A DNA stretch of 6,145 nucleotides from Caldilineaceae bacterium (GTDB lineage: Bacteria; Chloroflexota; Anaerolineae; Caldilineales; Caldilineaceae), in contig JAPKMV010000228.1 of assembly GCA_026645635.1 (NCBI GenBank), positions 1 to 6,145 of the forward strand, in the 5' to 3' direction. Both the position numbers and the translations under genes were made by a program. Shown here one piece after another: positions 1-6,119 of this stretch. Under the pieces are notes generated by a model. The model worked only from the letters and a program-made list of their open reading frames with translations, was not told where the DNA came from and searched no databases. The stretch's first letter is position 1, and the number at the start of each line of letters is the position of its first letter.

Positions 1-290
1 AACTGGATGTTGCCGATGACGCGCACCTGGTTGACCGTGGAGCTGCCGCCCTGTTTCACCTGGATGTCGCCGCCCACCGTCGCGTTGTTGTTGACTGTCA
101 CGTCCGCCGCGCCATCCGCCTGAATGTTGCCGCCCACGATCACACCGGTGGCCAGCAGCGTGGCGTTGCTGCCCACGGTGATGTTGCCATCGACCCGCGT
201 GCCGTTGAGCGTACAGCTTGCGCCGGCGCTGCCCCAGATCAGCCCTAGCGCTGCCAGGGTGGCTATCAATAGTGTAGTTAGGTTTCGCAT
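1..290 (-). CDS. Exported repeat protein, bactofilin/beta-helix-like (N-terminal part only)
   Basis: Ninety-six codons are visible, from an ATG at 290 running off the left edge; the C-terminus is missing. The start is supported by a purine-rich AGAGAGG at 300-306, 9 nt upstream. Residues 1-25 look like a Sec signal peptide: Arg-2, a hydrophobic core over about 4-19 (LTTLLIATLAALGLIW), then a small-residue stretch GSAGAS suited to signal peptidase I cleavage. Cys-26 follows, but the residues before it (GAS) do not make a good lipobox. The mature part is a repeat with Gly-Asn/Asp-Ile at residues 35, 54, 74 and 93, a period of 19-20 residues rich in V, G, N and T, as expected of a beta-solenoid. 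Bactofilin-like 'polymer-forming' proteins have this look, but the family is not certain. Likely a surface or periplasmic structural protein. It lies downstream of the response regulator on the same strand, 293 bp away, so it is probably a separate transcription unit. Confidence 0.75.
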   Translation of the reverse strand, partial: MRNLTTLLIATLAALGLIWGSAGASCTLNGTRVDGNITVGSNATLLATGVIVGGNIQADGAADVTVNNNATVGGDIQVKQGGSSTVNQVRVIGNIQ

Positions 291-433
291 CTCGTCATTC
301 CTCTCTGGTAGTTCAACCCGTTCTGCATCGTTCGGCGCCGCAGCCTTGTTGCTGCACCTTGCCGACACAGAGCAGGATGGCCAGGAGAAAATACATGCGC
401 CGGGGAATTTGTTGCTGTGTTTTGGCCTACACT

Positions 434-545
434 AGTCTTTATCGACGATAAGGAATCTCATGCGAAGGCGCAAAGACGCCAGGAGAAAAACGCTTTGCGA
501 CTTTGCGTCTTTGCGTGCCCCAAAAGCTACTGCCGATAAAGTCTA
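434..545. repeat. Imperfect long palindrome in the 291-583 intergenic gap
   Basis: The 293-bp gap between the response regulator stop and the exported-protein start holds no convincing gene. Its main structure is an imperfect palindrome. The inner arms CGCAAAGACGC (470-480) and GCGTCTTTGCG (505-515) are perfect 11-bp complements around a 24-nt loop. The outer arms TAGTCTTTATCG (434-445) and CGATAAAGTCTA (534-545) match at 11 of 12 positions. The two pairs share nearly the same centre (about 490 and 492), so they belong to one element. The ACGCAAAG core also occurs in the palindrome at 3046-3243, which makes this a probable second member of that family. There is no T-run after the hairpin on either strand, so it is not a classical intrinsic terminator. 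Confidence 0.7.
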
Positions 546-583
546 TTGTTGTTCGGGGTGGTGGGGCGGGAATCAGCGGCGTC

Positions 584-1243
584 TCACGTGTATTCTGCCA
601 GCAGCCCCCGCGCCAGGGCGTATTGGATCAGGTCGGCGCGACCGGTGAGATTGAGTTTCTCCATGATACGGCCGCGGTAGGTCTCCACTGTCTTGGGGCT
701 GAGCGCCAGCTTGTCGCCCACCTGCGCCGCAGTGTAGCCCAACGCCAGCAGCTTGAGCACTTCCCGCTCGCGCTCGCTCAAGGTTTCGTAGGCGTCGGGC
801 GAACCGCCCCGCTGCAACTGGCCGAGATAGTCTTCCAGCAGCAGCTTGGTGGCTGAGGGATAGAGAAAAGCGCCGCCTCGCGCCACGGTGCGAATGGCGT
901 CGAGCAGTTCCGTATCCACGGTGGACTTGAGCACATAGCCCGCCGCGCCCGCCTTGAGCACGGGGAAGAGGTAACGCTCCTGCGCGTGCACGGTGAGAAT
1001 CAACACGCAGCACTGGGGGAGTTCGGCGCGGATGCGGCGCGTCGCCTCCAGCCCATCCATTTCCGGCATGGAGATGTCCATCACGATCACGTCCGGGACA
1101 AGGGCGCGCGCCTGGGCAAGCGCCTCCAGGCCGTTGCCCGCCTCGCCCACCACCGCCAGGTCCGGCTCGGCGTCGATCAGCGCCTTCAACCCGATGCGCA
1201 CGACCATGTGGTCGTCCACCAACAGCACGCGTGTTTTGGTCAT
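584..1243 (-). CDS. NarL/FixJ-type response regulator (REC + LuxR helix-turn-helix)
   Basis: This 219-residue cytoplasmic DNA-binding regulator has the usual length for the NarL/DegU/LiaR group. The receiver domain spans about 4-120: acidic pair Asp-10/Asp-11, phospho-acceptor Asp-56 in VIVMDISMPEMDG, switch Thr-84 and conserved Lys-106 in YVLKS. The GerE/LuxR-type helix-turn-helix spans about 153-215, beginning ETLSEREREVLKLLALGYT with the recognition part LSPKTVETYRGRIMEKL. All residues needed for phosphotransfer are present. The ATG overlaps the kinase stop as ATGA (1240-1243), which implies translational coupling and a cognate pair. The weak AGGCAGGG upstream is the only candidate ribosome binding site, as expected for a coupled start. 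On phosphorylation by the kinase it should dimerise and bind promoter DNA. Its target cannot be read here; autoregulation of its own operon is common in this family but no operator is evident. Confidence 0.95.
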   Translation of the reverse strand: MTKTRVLLVDDHMVVRIGLKALIDAEPDLAVVGEAGNGLEALAQARALVPDVIVMDISMPEMDGLEATRRIRAELPQCCVLILTVHAQERYLFPVLKAGAAGYVLKSTVDTELLDAIRTVARGGAFLYPSATKLLLEDYLGQLQRGGSPDAYETLSEREREVLKLLALGYTAAQVGDKLALSPKTVETYRGRIMEKLNLTGRADLIQYALARGLLAEYT

Positions 1244-2313
1244 GAAGACCCTGCCTCTTCATCCGCTGGTGAAAGAATCGCCTCCGCGATCGGGGCGACG
1301 GCCATGATTCGTGTGCCAGCAGCCGGCGCCGTGATCACTTCCAGCGCGCCGCCGATCATCCCCATGCGTTCGCGCATCCCCAGCAAACCCAGGCTGCGGC
1401 GGCCCGGGGCGGCAGGCAGGTTGGCGTCGAAGCCGCGGCCGTTATCGGCCACTTCCAACTGCACCGCATCGGCGTGGCGCACCAACCTGACTCGCACCTC
1501 CGTGGCGGCGGCGTGGCGCCCCACATTGCTCAGCGCCTCCTGGCCAACGCGGTAGAGCGTGAGTTCTATCGGGCGCGGCAGCCGCCGGTCCATGCCAGCG
1601 CTCTCGAAGTGCGCCTGGACGCCGTCCAACCGGTTGAACTCGTCGACGCGCCATTCCAGCGCCGGCGCCAGCCCCAGGTCGTCGAGAATCGTAGGCCGGA
1701 GATCCAGCGCCACACGGCGCACTTCTTCCAATGCCTGGGCAGTCAGTTCGCGCAGTTCTTGCACCCGCTTCTGCGCTTCCGCCGGGTCTTGCGCCCGCTC
1801 CAATAGCCGCAGCCGCACCAACAGCGACGTCAGCGCCTGCGCGGCTTCGTCGTGCAGCTCGCGCGCCAGGCGATAGCGTTCCTCTTCTTGCGCCTGCAAG
1901 ATCAGGCGCGAGAGGTTCTGCTGTTCCAGCGCGGCCTGTTCAAGCTGTGTCAGCATCTGGTTGAAGGTCTCACCCAGACGGTCGAAGCGCTCGTCGCTGA
2001 ATTCGCCCAGGGTGACGCGCACGTCGGCCGCACCGCTGCGGACGTCGTCTACGGCATTCTGCAGCCGGTCGAGCGGTTCGAGGGCGCGCTGGAGCACCCA
2101 GCGGTTGACGACAAAGGAGATGAGCAGGCCGGCGGCGGCAAAGAGAAAAATCAGCTCGGTGTGCACCTGGTCGGGGTATTGTTGGACATGCCAGACGGTA
2201 ATGATCGTGCCGGCGACAGCGCCCAACGCCACAATTGCCAGGTTGGCGAGAAGAATCTTGTAGAAGAGCGGTGTGCGCAGCAAACGCTGTCGCGCAGTGT
2301 GCATGTACGCCAT
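1240..2313 (-). CDS. Sensor histidine kinase, HisKA_3/NarL-class, two TM segments with very short outer loop
   Basis: The 357-residue membrane kinase has TM1 at about 20-41, a loop of only about 12 residues (HVQQYPDQVHTE) and TM2 at about 54-75. A HAMP linker follows (about 75-128), then a HisKA_3 dimerisation domain with the phospho-acceptor His-154 in RELHDEAAQAL. The HATPase_c domain has Asn-263 in QEALSNVGRHA, the DNGRG motif at 290-294 and the glycine-rich lid GLLGMRERMGMIGG at 309-322. Every catalytic motif is intact. The domain order and tiny outer loop match intramembrane-sensing kinases such as LiaS/VraS. The start could be Met-1 (2313) or Met-4 (2304); neither has a clear ribosome binding site. 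A TGGTACACT ends 9 nt before Met-1 and could be an extended -10 giving a near-leaderless internal transcript, but no good -35 is spaced to it. The gene lies 39 nt after the DUF6498-like gene and overlaps the regulator by 4 nt. Confidence 0.95.
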   Translation of the reverse strand: MAYMHTARQRLLRTPLFYKILLANLAIVALGAVAGTIITVWHVQQYPDQVHTELIFLFAAAGLLISFVVNRWVLQRALEPLDRLQNAVDDVRSGAADVRVTLGEFSDERFDRLGETFNQMLTQLEQAALEQQNLSRLILQAQEEERYRLARELHDEAAQALTSLLVRLRLLERAQDPAEAQKRVQELRELTAQALEEVRRVALDLRPTILDDLGLAPALEWRVDEFNRLDGVQAHFESAGMDRRLPRPIELTLYRVGQEALSNVGRHAAATEVRVRLVRHADAVQLEVADNGRGFDANLPAAPGRRSLGLLGMRERMGMIGGALEVITAPAAGTRIMAVAPIAEAILSPADEEAGSS

Positions 2314-2352
2314 CGTCGATGCAGTGTACCACAGGTCGCGACGCCGGGCTGT

Positions 2353-3030
2353 CTAGCGGGGCCGGCGTTTCCAGGAGATGGTAACATTGCGCCAGAACGA
2401 GGGCGCGGCCTCTGCGGCGTCGGTTGGCGCGGTCTCCTCGGCGCGCCGCGTGCCCGGAAACGCCTGCAGCAGATAGCCGATGTCCACCATCGTCTTCAAC
2501 ACGACAAAGGGGATGAAGAAGGAAGCGAGGCCGAAGATGGCGAGAAACATGCCCACGAAGACCGCCAGGTAGAGCAGGAAGATGCGGCCCAGGCTGCGCT
2601 CCAGCACCTTTTCGGCACGGGGCAGCGAGAGCGGGCGCATGTAGACCAGGTCGACGAGAAAGCCAAGCAGGGCAAAGAGCGCAATGGCGCCCAAGCCCGT
2701 GCGCAGACCGGTGAGGTCAACCTGGCCATTGGTGGTGCGGTAGACGACGAAGAGGATGAAGATCGCGCTGCCCAGGGAGAAACTCAGGGCGACGATCAGG
2801 TAGGTGTTCAGAATCTCGCGGCGATGGCGCACGCGCATCCCCGGCGCATCTTCCCGCGCGGGCGCCAGCAGCCGTACCAACAGCGCGGCCAGGGGAATGC
2901 CAATCAGGTTCTCCAGCAGGTAGAGCAGCATCGCCGTCTCCACCGACCAGTCGGCGGCGAACATGCCCACCACGGGCACGGCGTTGATGCCCAGTGCCTG
3001 GAGCGCAGCAATGAGGTATTTTGCGAGCAA
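2353..3030 (-). CDS. DUF6498-like integral membrane protein, first gene of the two-component operon
   Basis: The 225-residue polytopic membrane protein has five to six hydrophobic segments, at about 5-24, 30-55, 76-98, 108-130, 148-166 and 167-190, followed by a charged tail (about 194-225) ending KRRPR. The N-terminal pattern (a first helix, then ADWSVETAMLLYLLENLIGIPLAALL) resembles DUF6498, whose hallmark is a W-x(n)-LLYWLEN-type second helix. That assignment is from memory of the family and is moderately sure. No enzymatic motif is seen. The start is TTG at 3030, chosen because an in-frame TGA lies at 3046-3048, no ATG or GTG lies between, and AAGGAA stands 8 nt upstream. The kinase begins 39 nt downstream on the same strand, so an accessory sensing role is plausible but unproven. 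The large palindrome at 3046-3243 abuts the ribosome binding site, so any promoter must lie inside or beyond that repeat. Confidence 0.85.
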   Translation of the reverse strand: MLAKYLIAALQALGINAVPVVGMFAADWSVETAMLLYLLENLIGIPLAALLVRLLAPAREDAPGMRVRHRREILNTYLIVALSFSLGSAIFILFVVYRTTNGQVDLTGLRTGLGAIALFALLGFLVDLVYMRPLSLPRAEKVLERSLGRIFLLYLAVFVGMFLAIFGLASFFIPFVVLKTMVDIGYLLQAFPGTRRAEETAPTDAAEAAPSFWRNVTISWKRRPR

Positions 3031-3038
3031 TGTTGTTA

Positions 3039-3044
3039 TTCCTT
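3039..3044 (-). promoter_or_regulatory. Ribosome binding site deciding a TTG start
   Basis: AAGGAA on the minus strand lies 8 nt before the TTG at 3030. It supports the non-ATG start of the DUF6498-like gene, since the reading frame is closed by TGA at 3046-3048 and has no ATG or GTG between. It sits directly beside the edge of the outer palindrome, whose arm starts at 3046. Confidence 0.6.
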
Positions 3045-3045
3045 G

Positions 3046-3243
3046 TCACGCCAAGACGCAAAGGCGCCAAGATGCAAAGTAACCGTTCCGCCAGTTGAAA
3101 TAGGACGCGGATGACGCGGATTGGGCGGATCGATGCGGATCAGATCAGCGCAAATCCGCCCAATCCGCGTCATCCGCGTTCTATTCCGATCTCCATCTGG
3201 ACGCCCAAGCGCATTCTCTTGGTGTCTTTGCGTCTTGGCGTGA
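3046..3243. repeat. Outer palindrome with 26-bp arms (GCCAAGACGCAAAG family)
   Basis: The left arm, 3046-3071, begins TCACGCCAAGACGCAAAG. The right arm, 3218-3243, is its reverse complement at 24 of 26 positions; the two differences lie in the GCG/ACA step. A further degenerate unit (GATGCAAAG) follows the left arm at 3071-3079. The element fills 198 of the 230 bp between the GNAT gene and the DUF6498-like gene. It carries an unrelated palindrome (3099-3185) in its interior. The ACGCAAAG core recurs at 470-515. No open reading frame inside resembles a transposase. Confidence 0.85.
3099..3185. repeat. Inner palindrome with 32-bp arms (GACGCGGATTGGGCGGAT family)
   Basis: The left arm 3099-3130 and right arm 3154-3185 are reverse complements at 31 of 32 positions; the only mismatch is G-3103 against T-3181, so arm positions read GGACG against GAACG. 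The loop 3131-3153 is 23 nt. Within each arm the unit GACGCGGAT/TGGGCGGAT is itself a degenerate repeat of GCGGAT. The sequence family differs from the outer arms that enclose it. As RNA it would fold into a stem of about 32 bp. Confidence 0.88.
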
Positions 3244-3260
3244 GATCGTTGTGCGTCCAC

Positions 3261-3800
3261 TCACCGGCAGCGCGCATAGATGTAGCAGTCGCGCGGTTCG
3301 TCGCTGACGTTGGGGTGGCTGCTGTAGCGGCGCAGCAGCCCCTCATAGACCATGCCCGCCTTTTGCATGACGCGGCCCGACGCCGGGTTGTCCACATCGT
3401 GAAAAGCAGCGGCGCGGTAGATGGTGGGCTGCGCCAGCACCCACTCCACCAGGCAGGTGAGCGCCTCGGGCATGTAGCCGCGGCCCCACGCGTCGCGCGC
3501 CAGGACATAGCCGAACTCGGCCTTGAAATCGTCGACGCGAAACTCGATCATGCCGAGGAGCAAGCCGTCCTCCCGCCGCTCGATCACGTAGGGAAAGGCC
3601 GAGTTGTCAGCCCAGACTGAAACGCAGCGCTGCAGAAAGCGCTCGGTCTCCACCACGCTGGTGTGCGGGCGCCAGACCATGTAGCGCGCAACTTCCGGGT
3701 CCTGCGTGTAGCGGGCGAAGAGGGTGGGGGCGTCGCCCAACGTCGGCTGGCGCAGATGCAGGCGCGCGGTGGTGAAGGTGGCAGGCGGCGTGACGCTCAT
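3261..3800 (-). CDS. GNAT acetyltransferase, RimJ/RimL-like (Acetyltransf_3)
   Basis: The 179-residue protein is full length for the RimJ/RimL/SpeG-type GNAT group, which moves acetyl from acetyl-CoA to an amine: a protein N-terminus, a small molecule or an antibiotic. It opens with the typical TARLHLRQPTLGDAPTLFARYTQDPEVARYM (residues 11-41). The acetyl-CoA loop is in EFGYVLARDAWGRGYMPEAL (95-114), where WGRGY stands for the Q/R-x-x-G-x-G/A signature. The C-terminal NPASGRVMQKAGMVYEGLLR (138-157) is the conserved 'neighbour Asn...KxGF' region. The substrate cannot be told from sequence. The ATG at 3800 follows directly on the TAG of the Gre-domain gene (3801-3803), with GAGGAG inside that gene's last codons 9 nt upstream, so the two are probably translated together. 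A 230-bp repeat-filled gap separates it from the next minus-strand gene. Confidence 0.93.
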   Translation of the reverse strand: MSVTPPATFTTARLHLRQPTLGDAPTLFARYTQDPEVARYMVWRPHTSVVETERFLQRCVSVWADNSAFPYVIERREDGLLLGMIEFRVDDFKAEFGYVLARDAWGRGYMPEALTCLVEWVLAQPTIYRAAAFHDVDNPASGRVMQKAGMVYEGLLRRYSSHPNVSDEPRDCYIYARCR

Positions 3801-4235
3801 CTATTTGTTCTCCTCGAATTTGTCCCAGTGCTCCATGCCGTCCGGGTTGTAGCCGCCCCACTTGCCCTCGAAGGTGGAGGCGAAGGTCTCCGCCGCCGTC
3901 TTGGCGACGGCGCGCGTCGTGCGGTCGATGGCTTCCTGCCGCCGCGCTGCGGACAGCCGCGCCGCCTCCTCGTCGGCCCAGGTGACGCGCAGTACGCGGA
4001 TCGCGGTCAGGTCGCCGGCGGTGTAGGGCGTGCTGCTGCCGGCGCGCTTGCCGAGCACCGCCTTCGCCAGCGGCGCGCCCACGCCCAGCAGCCCCGCGTC
4101 GATGTCCGCAGCGGCGTCCGGCACGATGTCCACCGCCAGTTCCTCGCTGGCGCCGTCGCGGCTTACCAGTTCGAGCACGGCATGGACGCCCAGGCCGATC
4201 GGCGGCGATGGGTCGCGGGTGGAGAGTTCGGTCAT
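3801..4235 (-). CDS. GreA/GreB C-terminal-domain protein without the N-terminal coiled coil
   Basis: The protein is 144 residues from the ATG at 4235. Residues about 12-84 match the FKBP-like C-terminal domain of transcript-cleavage factors GreA/GreB and Rnk: IVPDAAADIDAGLLGVGAPLAKAVLGKRAGSS aligns with the 'IVGDDEAD...ISVNSPIARGLIGK' region of E. coli GreA. The N-terminal coiled coil that enters the RNA polymerase secondary channel is absent. Instead there is a C-terminal extension (about 85-144) with an Ala/Arg-rich helix and an aromatic end containing GKWGGYNPDGMEHWDKFEENK in part (W126, Y129, W137). It may bind RNA polymerase without cleavage activity, or may have been repurposed. The start is chosen for GAAGGTG at 4241-4247, 5 nt upstream. 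An upstream in-frame TTG (4310) would add 25 residues of repeat-derived sequence and is less likely. It is coupled to the GNAT gene, TAG touching ATG. Confidence 0.8.
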   Translation of the reverse strand: MTELSTRDPSPPIGLGVHAVLELVSRDGASEELAVDIVPDAAADIDAGLLGVGAPLAKAVLGKRAGSSTPYTAGDLTAIRVLRVTWADEEAARLSAARRQEAIDRTTRAVAKTAAETFASTFEGKWGGYNPDGMEHWDKFEENK

Positions 4236-4240
4236 AGATG

Positions 4241-4247
4241 CACCTTC
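4241..4247 (-). promoter_or_regulatory. Ribosome binding site fixing the Gre-domain gene start
   Basis: GAAGGTG on the minus strand lies 5 nt before the ATG at 4235. It favours this start over the upstream TTG at 4310, which has no good site. Part of it (GGTGC, 4240-4244) can pair with GCACC at 4255-4259. Confidence 0.6.
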
Positions 4248-4255
4248 AATCGCAG

Positions 4256-4274
4256 GTGCGGTTTTCAACCGCAC
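4256..4274. repeat. Perfect 8-bp hairpin upstream of the Gre-domain gene
   Basis: GTGCGGTT (4256-4263) and AACCGCAC (4267-4274) are perfect complements around a 3-nt loop. It lies 9 nt upstream of the ribosome binding site of the Gre-domain gene. A second, weaker stem follows: AAGCCG (4284-4289) with CGGCTT (4301-4306). The stretch 4249-4345 looks repeat-derived and contains no supported gene. Confidence 0.6.
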
Positions 4275-4355
4275 GCAACCCCCAAGCCGATAGGCAGCCA
4301 CGGCTTGCAACCGCTCGCACCGGCTTTACCGGCCTTCTGCTTCAAAAGATCAGGT

Positions 4356-4475
4356 CACGAACTGCACGAATTCTGACGAATGAAAAGCAATTGCGGGGTA
4401 CGGTTGGCGCTTCCCAGGTCATTAGAGAAGATAGCAATAATTCGTAGAAATTCGTCAACATTCGTGCAATTCGTG
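4356..4475. repeat. Inverted repeat with 26-bp arms of the ATTCGTGCA family
   Basis: The arm at 4356-4381 (starting CACGAACTGCACGAATT) is the reverse complement of 4450-4475 at 23 of 26 positions. The 68-nt interior (4382-4449) is not obviously repetitive. The right arm runs on into the 9-bp tandem array to 4494. This element sits in the middle of the 420-bp region between the divergent Gre-domain and trpB genes. No gene is supported anywhere in 4236-4655. Confidence 0.75.
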
Positions 4476-4494
4476 CAATTCGTGCAATTCGTGC
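4461..4494. repeat. 9-bp tandem repeat TTCGTGCAA, about 3.8 copies
   Basis: Exact copies start at 4461, 4470 and 4479, and a partial copy TTCGTGC ends at 4494. Two degenerate units precede it (TTCGTAGAAA at 4441 and TTCGTCAACA at 4451). The copies abut with no unique spacer, so this is a short tandem array and not a CRISPR. Confidence 0.9.
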
Positions 4495-4524
4495 CGGTGG
4501 TTCTTTGTTCGTAAACAAATGCGC

Positions 4525-4555
4525 TTGGCGTTCTGTCATCCGTTTCGGGTAGAAT
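4525..4555 (+). promoter_or_regulatory. Possible trpB promoter
   Basis: TAGAAT (4550-4555) is one base off the consensus -10. TTGGCG (4525-4530) is a 4-of-6 match to -35 with a 19-nt spacer, longer than ideal. Transcription would start near 4562 and give a leader of about 95 nt. No Trp-rich leader peptide or clear attenuator hairpin is seen in that leader. The call is weak because sigma-factor preferences in this organism are unknown. Confidence 0.3.
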
Positions 4556-4645
4556 GTACCACACTCGAAAAATTGCCGTCAAACAGCGCCGTCTTGACCC
4601 GTTTTTCTGTATTGCCGCGTCCATCCACTTTTCACACCCATTTCT

Positions 4646-4650
4646 GGAGA
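4646..4650 (+). promoter_or_regulatory. Ribosome binding site fixing the trpB start
   Basis: GGAGA lies 5 nt before the ATG at 4656. It selects this start over an in-frame ATG at 4554, which would add 34 residues (rich in R, K, H and F) with no similarity to the family's N-terminus and which overlaps the proposed -10 element. Confidence 0.7.
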
Positions 4651-4655
4651 CTGCC

Positions 4656-6026
<1,371 letters not shown>

Positions 6027-6029
6027 GGG

Positions 6030-6053
6030 GAGATTGGAGATTGGGAGATTGGG
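6030..6053 (+). repeat. Short tandem GGAGATT repeat after trpB
   Basis: Three near-identical units, GGAGATT, GGAGATT and GGGAGATT, run from about 6029 to 6050, beginning 3 nt after the trpB stop, and lead straight into the G-rich arm at 6051. The repeat is not matched on the far side of the hairpin except loosely. Confidence 0.7.
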
Positions 6054-6119
6054 GTTGTGGGGTGTTGGGGTTGTGGGGCGCCGAGAAGCCACCCCACAAC
6101 CCCAACACCCCACAACCCC
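6051..6119. repeat. Perfect 28-bp inverted repeat, G4-run on one arm
   Basis: The left arm 6051-6078 has four GGGG runs separated by TTGT, TGTT and TTGT. The right arm 6092-6119 is its exact reverse complement, with no mismatch in 28 bp. The loop 6079-6091 is 13 nt. The arm is itself nearly a tandem repeat of GGGGTTGT. Located 24 nt after the trpB stop, it would give the transcript a very strong 3' hairpin. No T-run follows, so a classical intrinsic terminator is not supported, though it could block 3' exonucleases. Confidence 0.9.

Noticed and set aside
313..396. A 27-residue hydrophobic mini-frame (MYFLLAILLCVG...) on the minus strand before the exported-protein gene
   Set aside because: No ribosome binding site precedes its ATG and nothing else supports translation; the length is within chance.
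573..1262. A 229-codon minus-strand frame overlapping the response regulator
   Set aside because: It is a shifted frame of the same strand, rich in G, R and A, while the other frame carries all REC and LuxR motifs.
1852..3114. A 420-codon open frame on the plus strand across the kinase and DUF6498-like genes
   Set aside because: It is antisense to two genes with clear family motifs; its translation is rich in Q, R, H and G with no recognisable domain, as expected from a GC-rich complement.
3046..3243. Insertion sequence with terminal inverted repeats
   Set aside because: At 198 bp there is no room for a transposase, and no target-site duplication is evident at the arm ends; a non-autonomous element remains possible.
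4236..4310. Upstream TTG start for the Gre-domain gene
   Set aside because: The extra 25 residues come from hairpin-rich repeat DNA, and the ATG at 4235 has a better ribosome binding site.
4441..4494. CRISPR array
   Set aside because: The 9-bp units abut with no unique spacers and no cas gene is present.
4554..4655. Upstream extension of trpB to the ATG at 4554
   Set aside because: The added 34 residues do not look like TrpB2, there is no ribosome binding site, and the ATG overlaps the probable -10 element; the ATG at 4656 has GGAGA at good spacing.
6051..6119. Classical rho-independent terminator of trpB
   Set aside because: The stem is strong but far longer than usual and lacks a T-run on the 3' side; it is better described as a repeat palindrome that may still stabilise or end the transcript.
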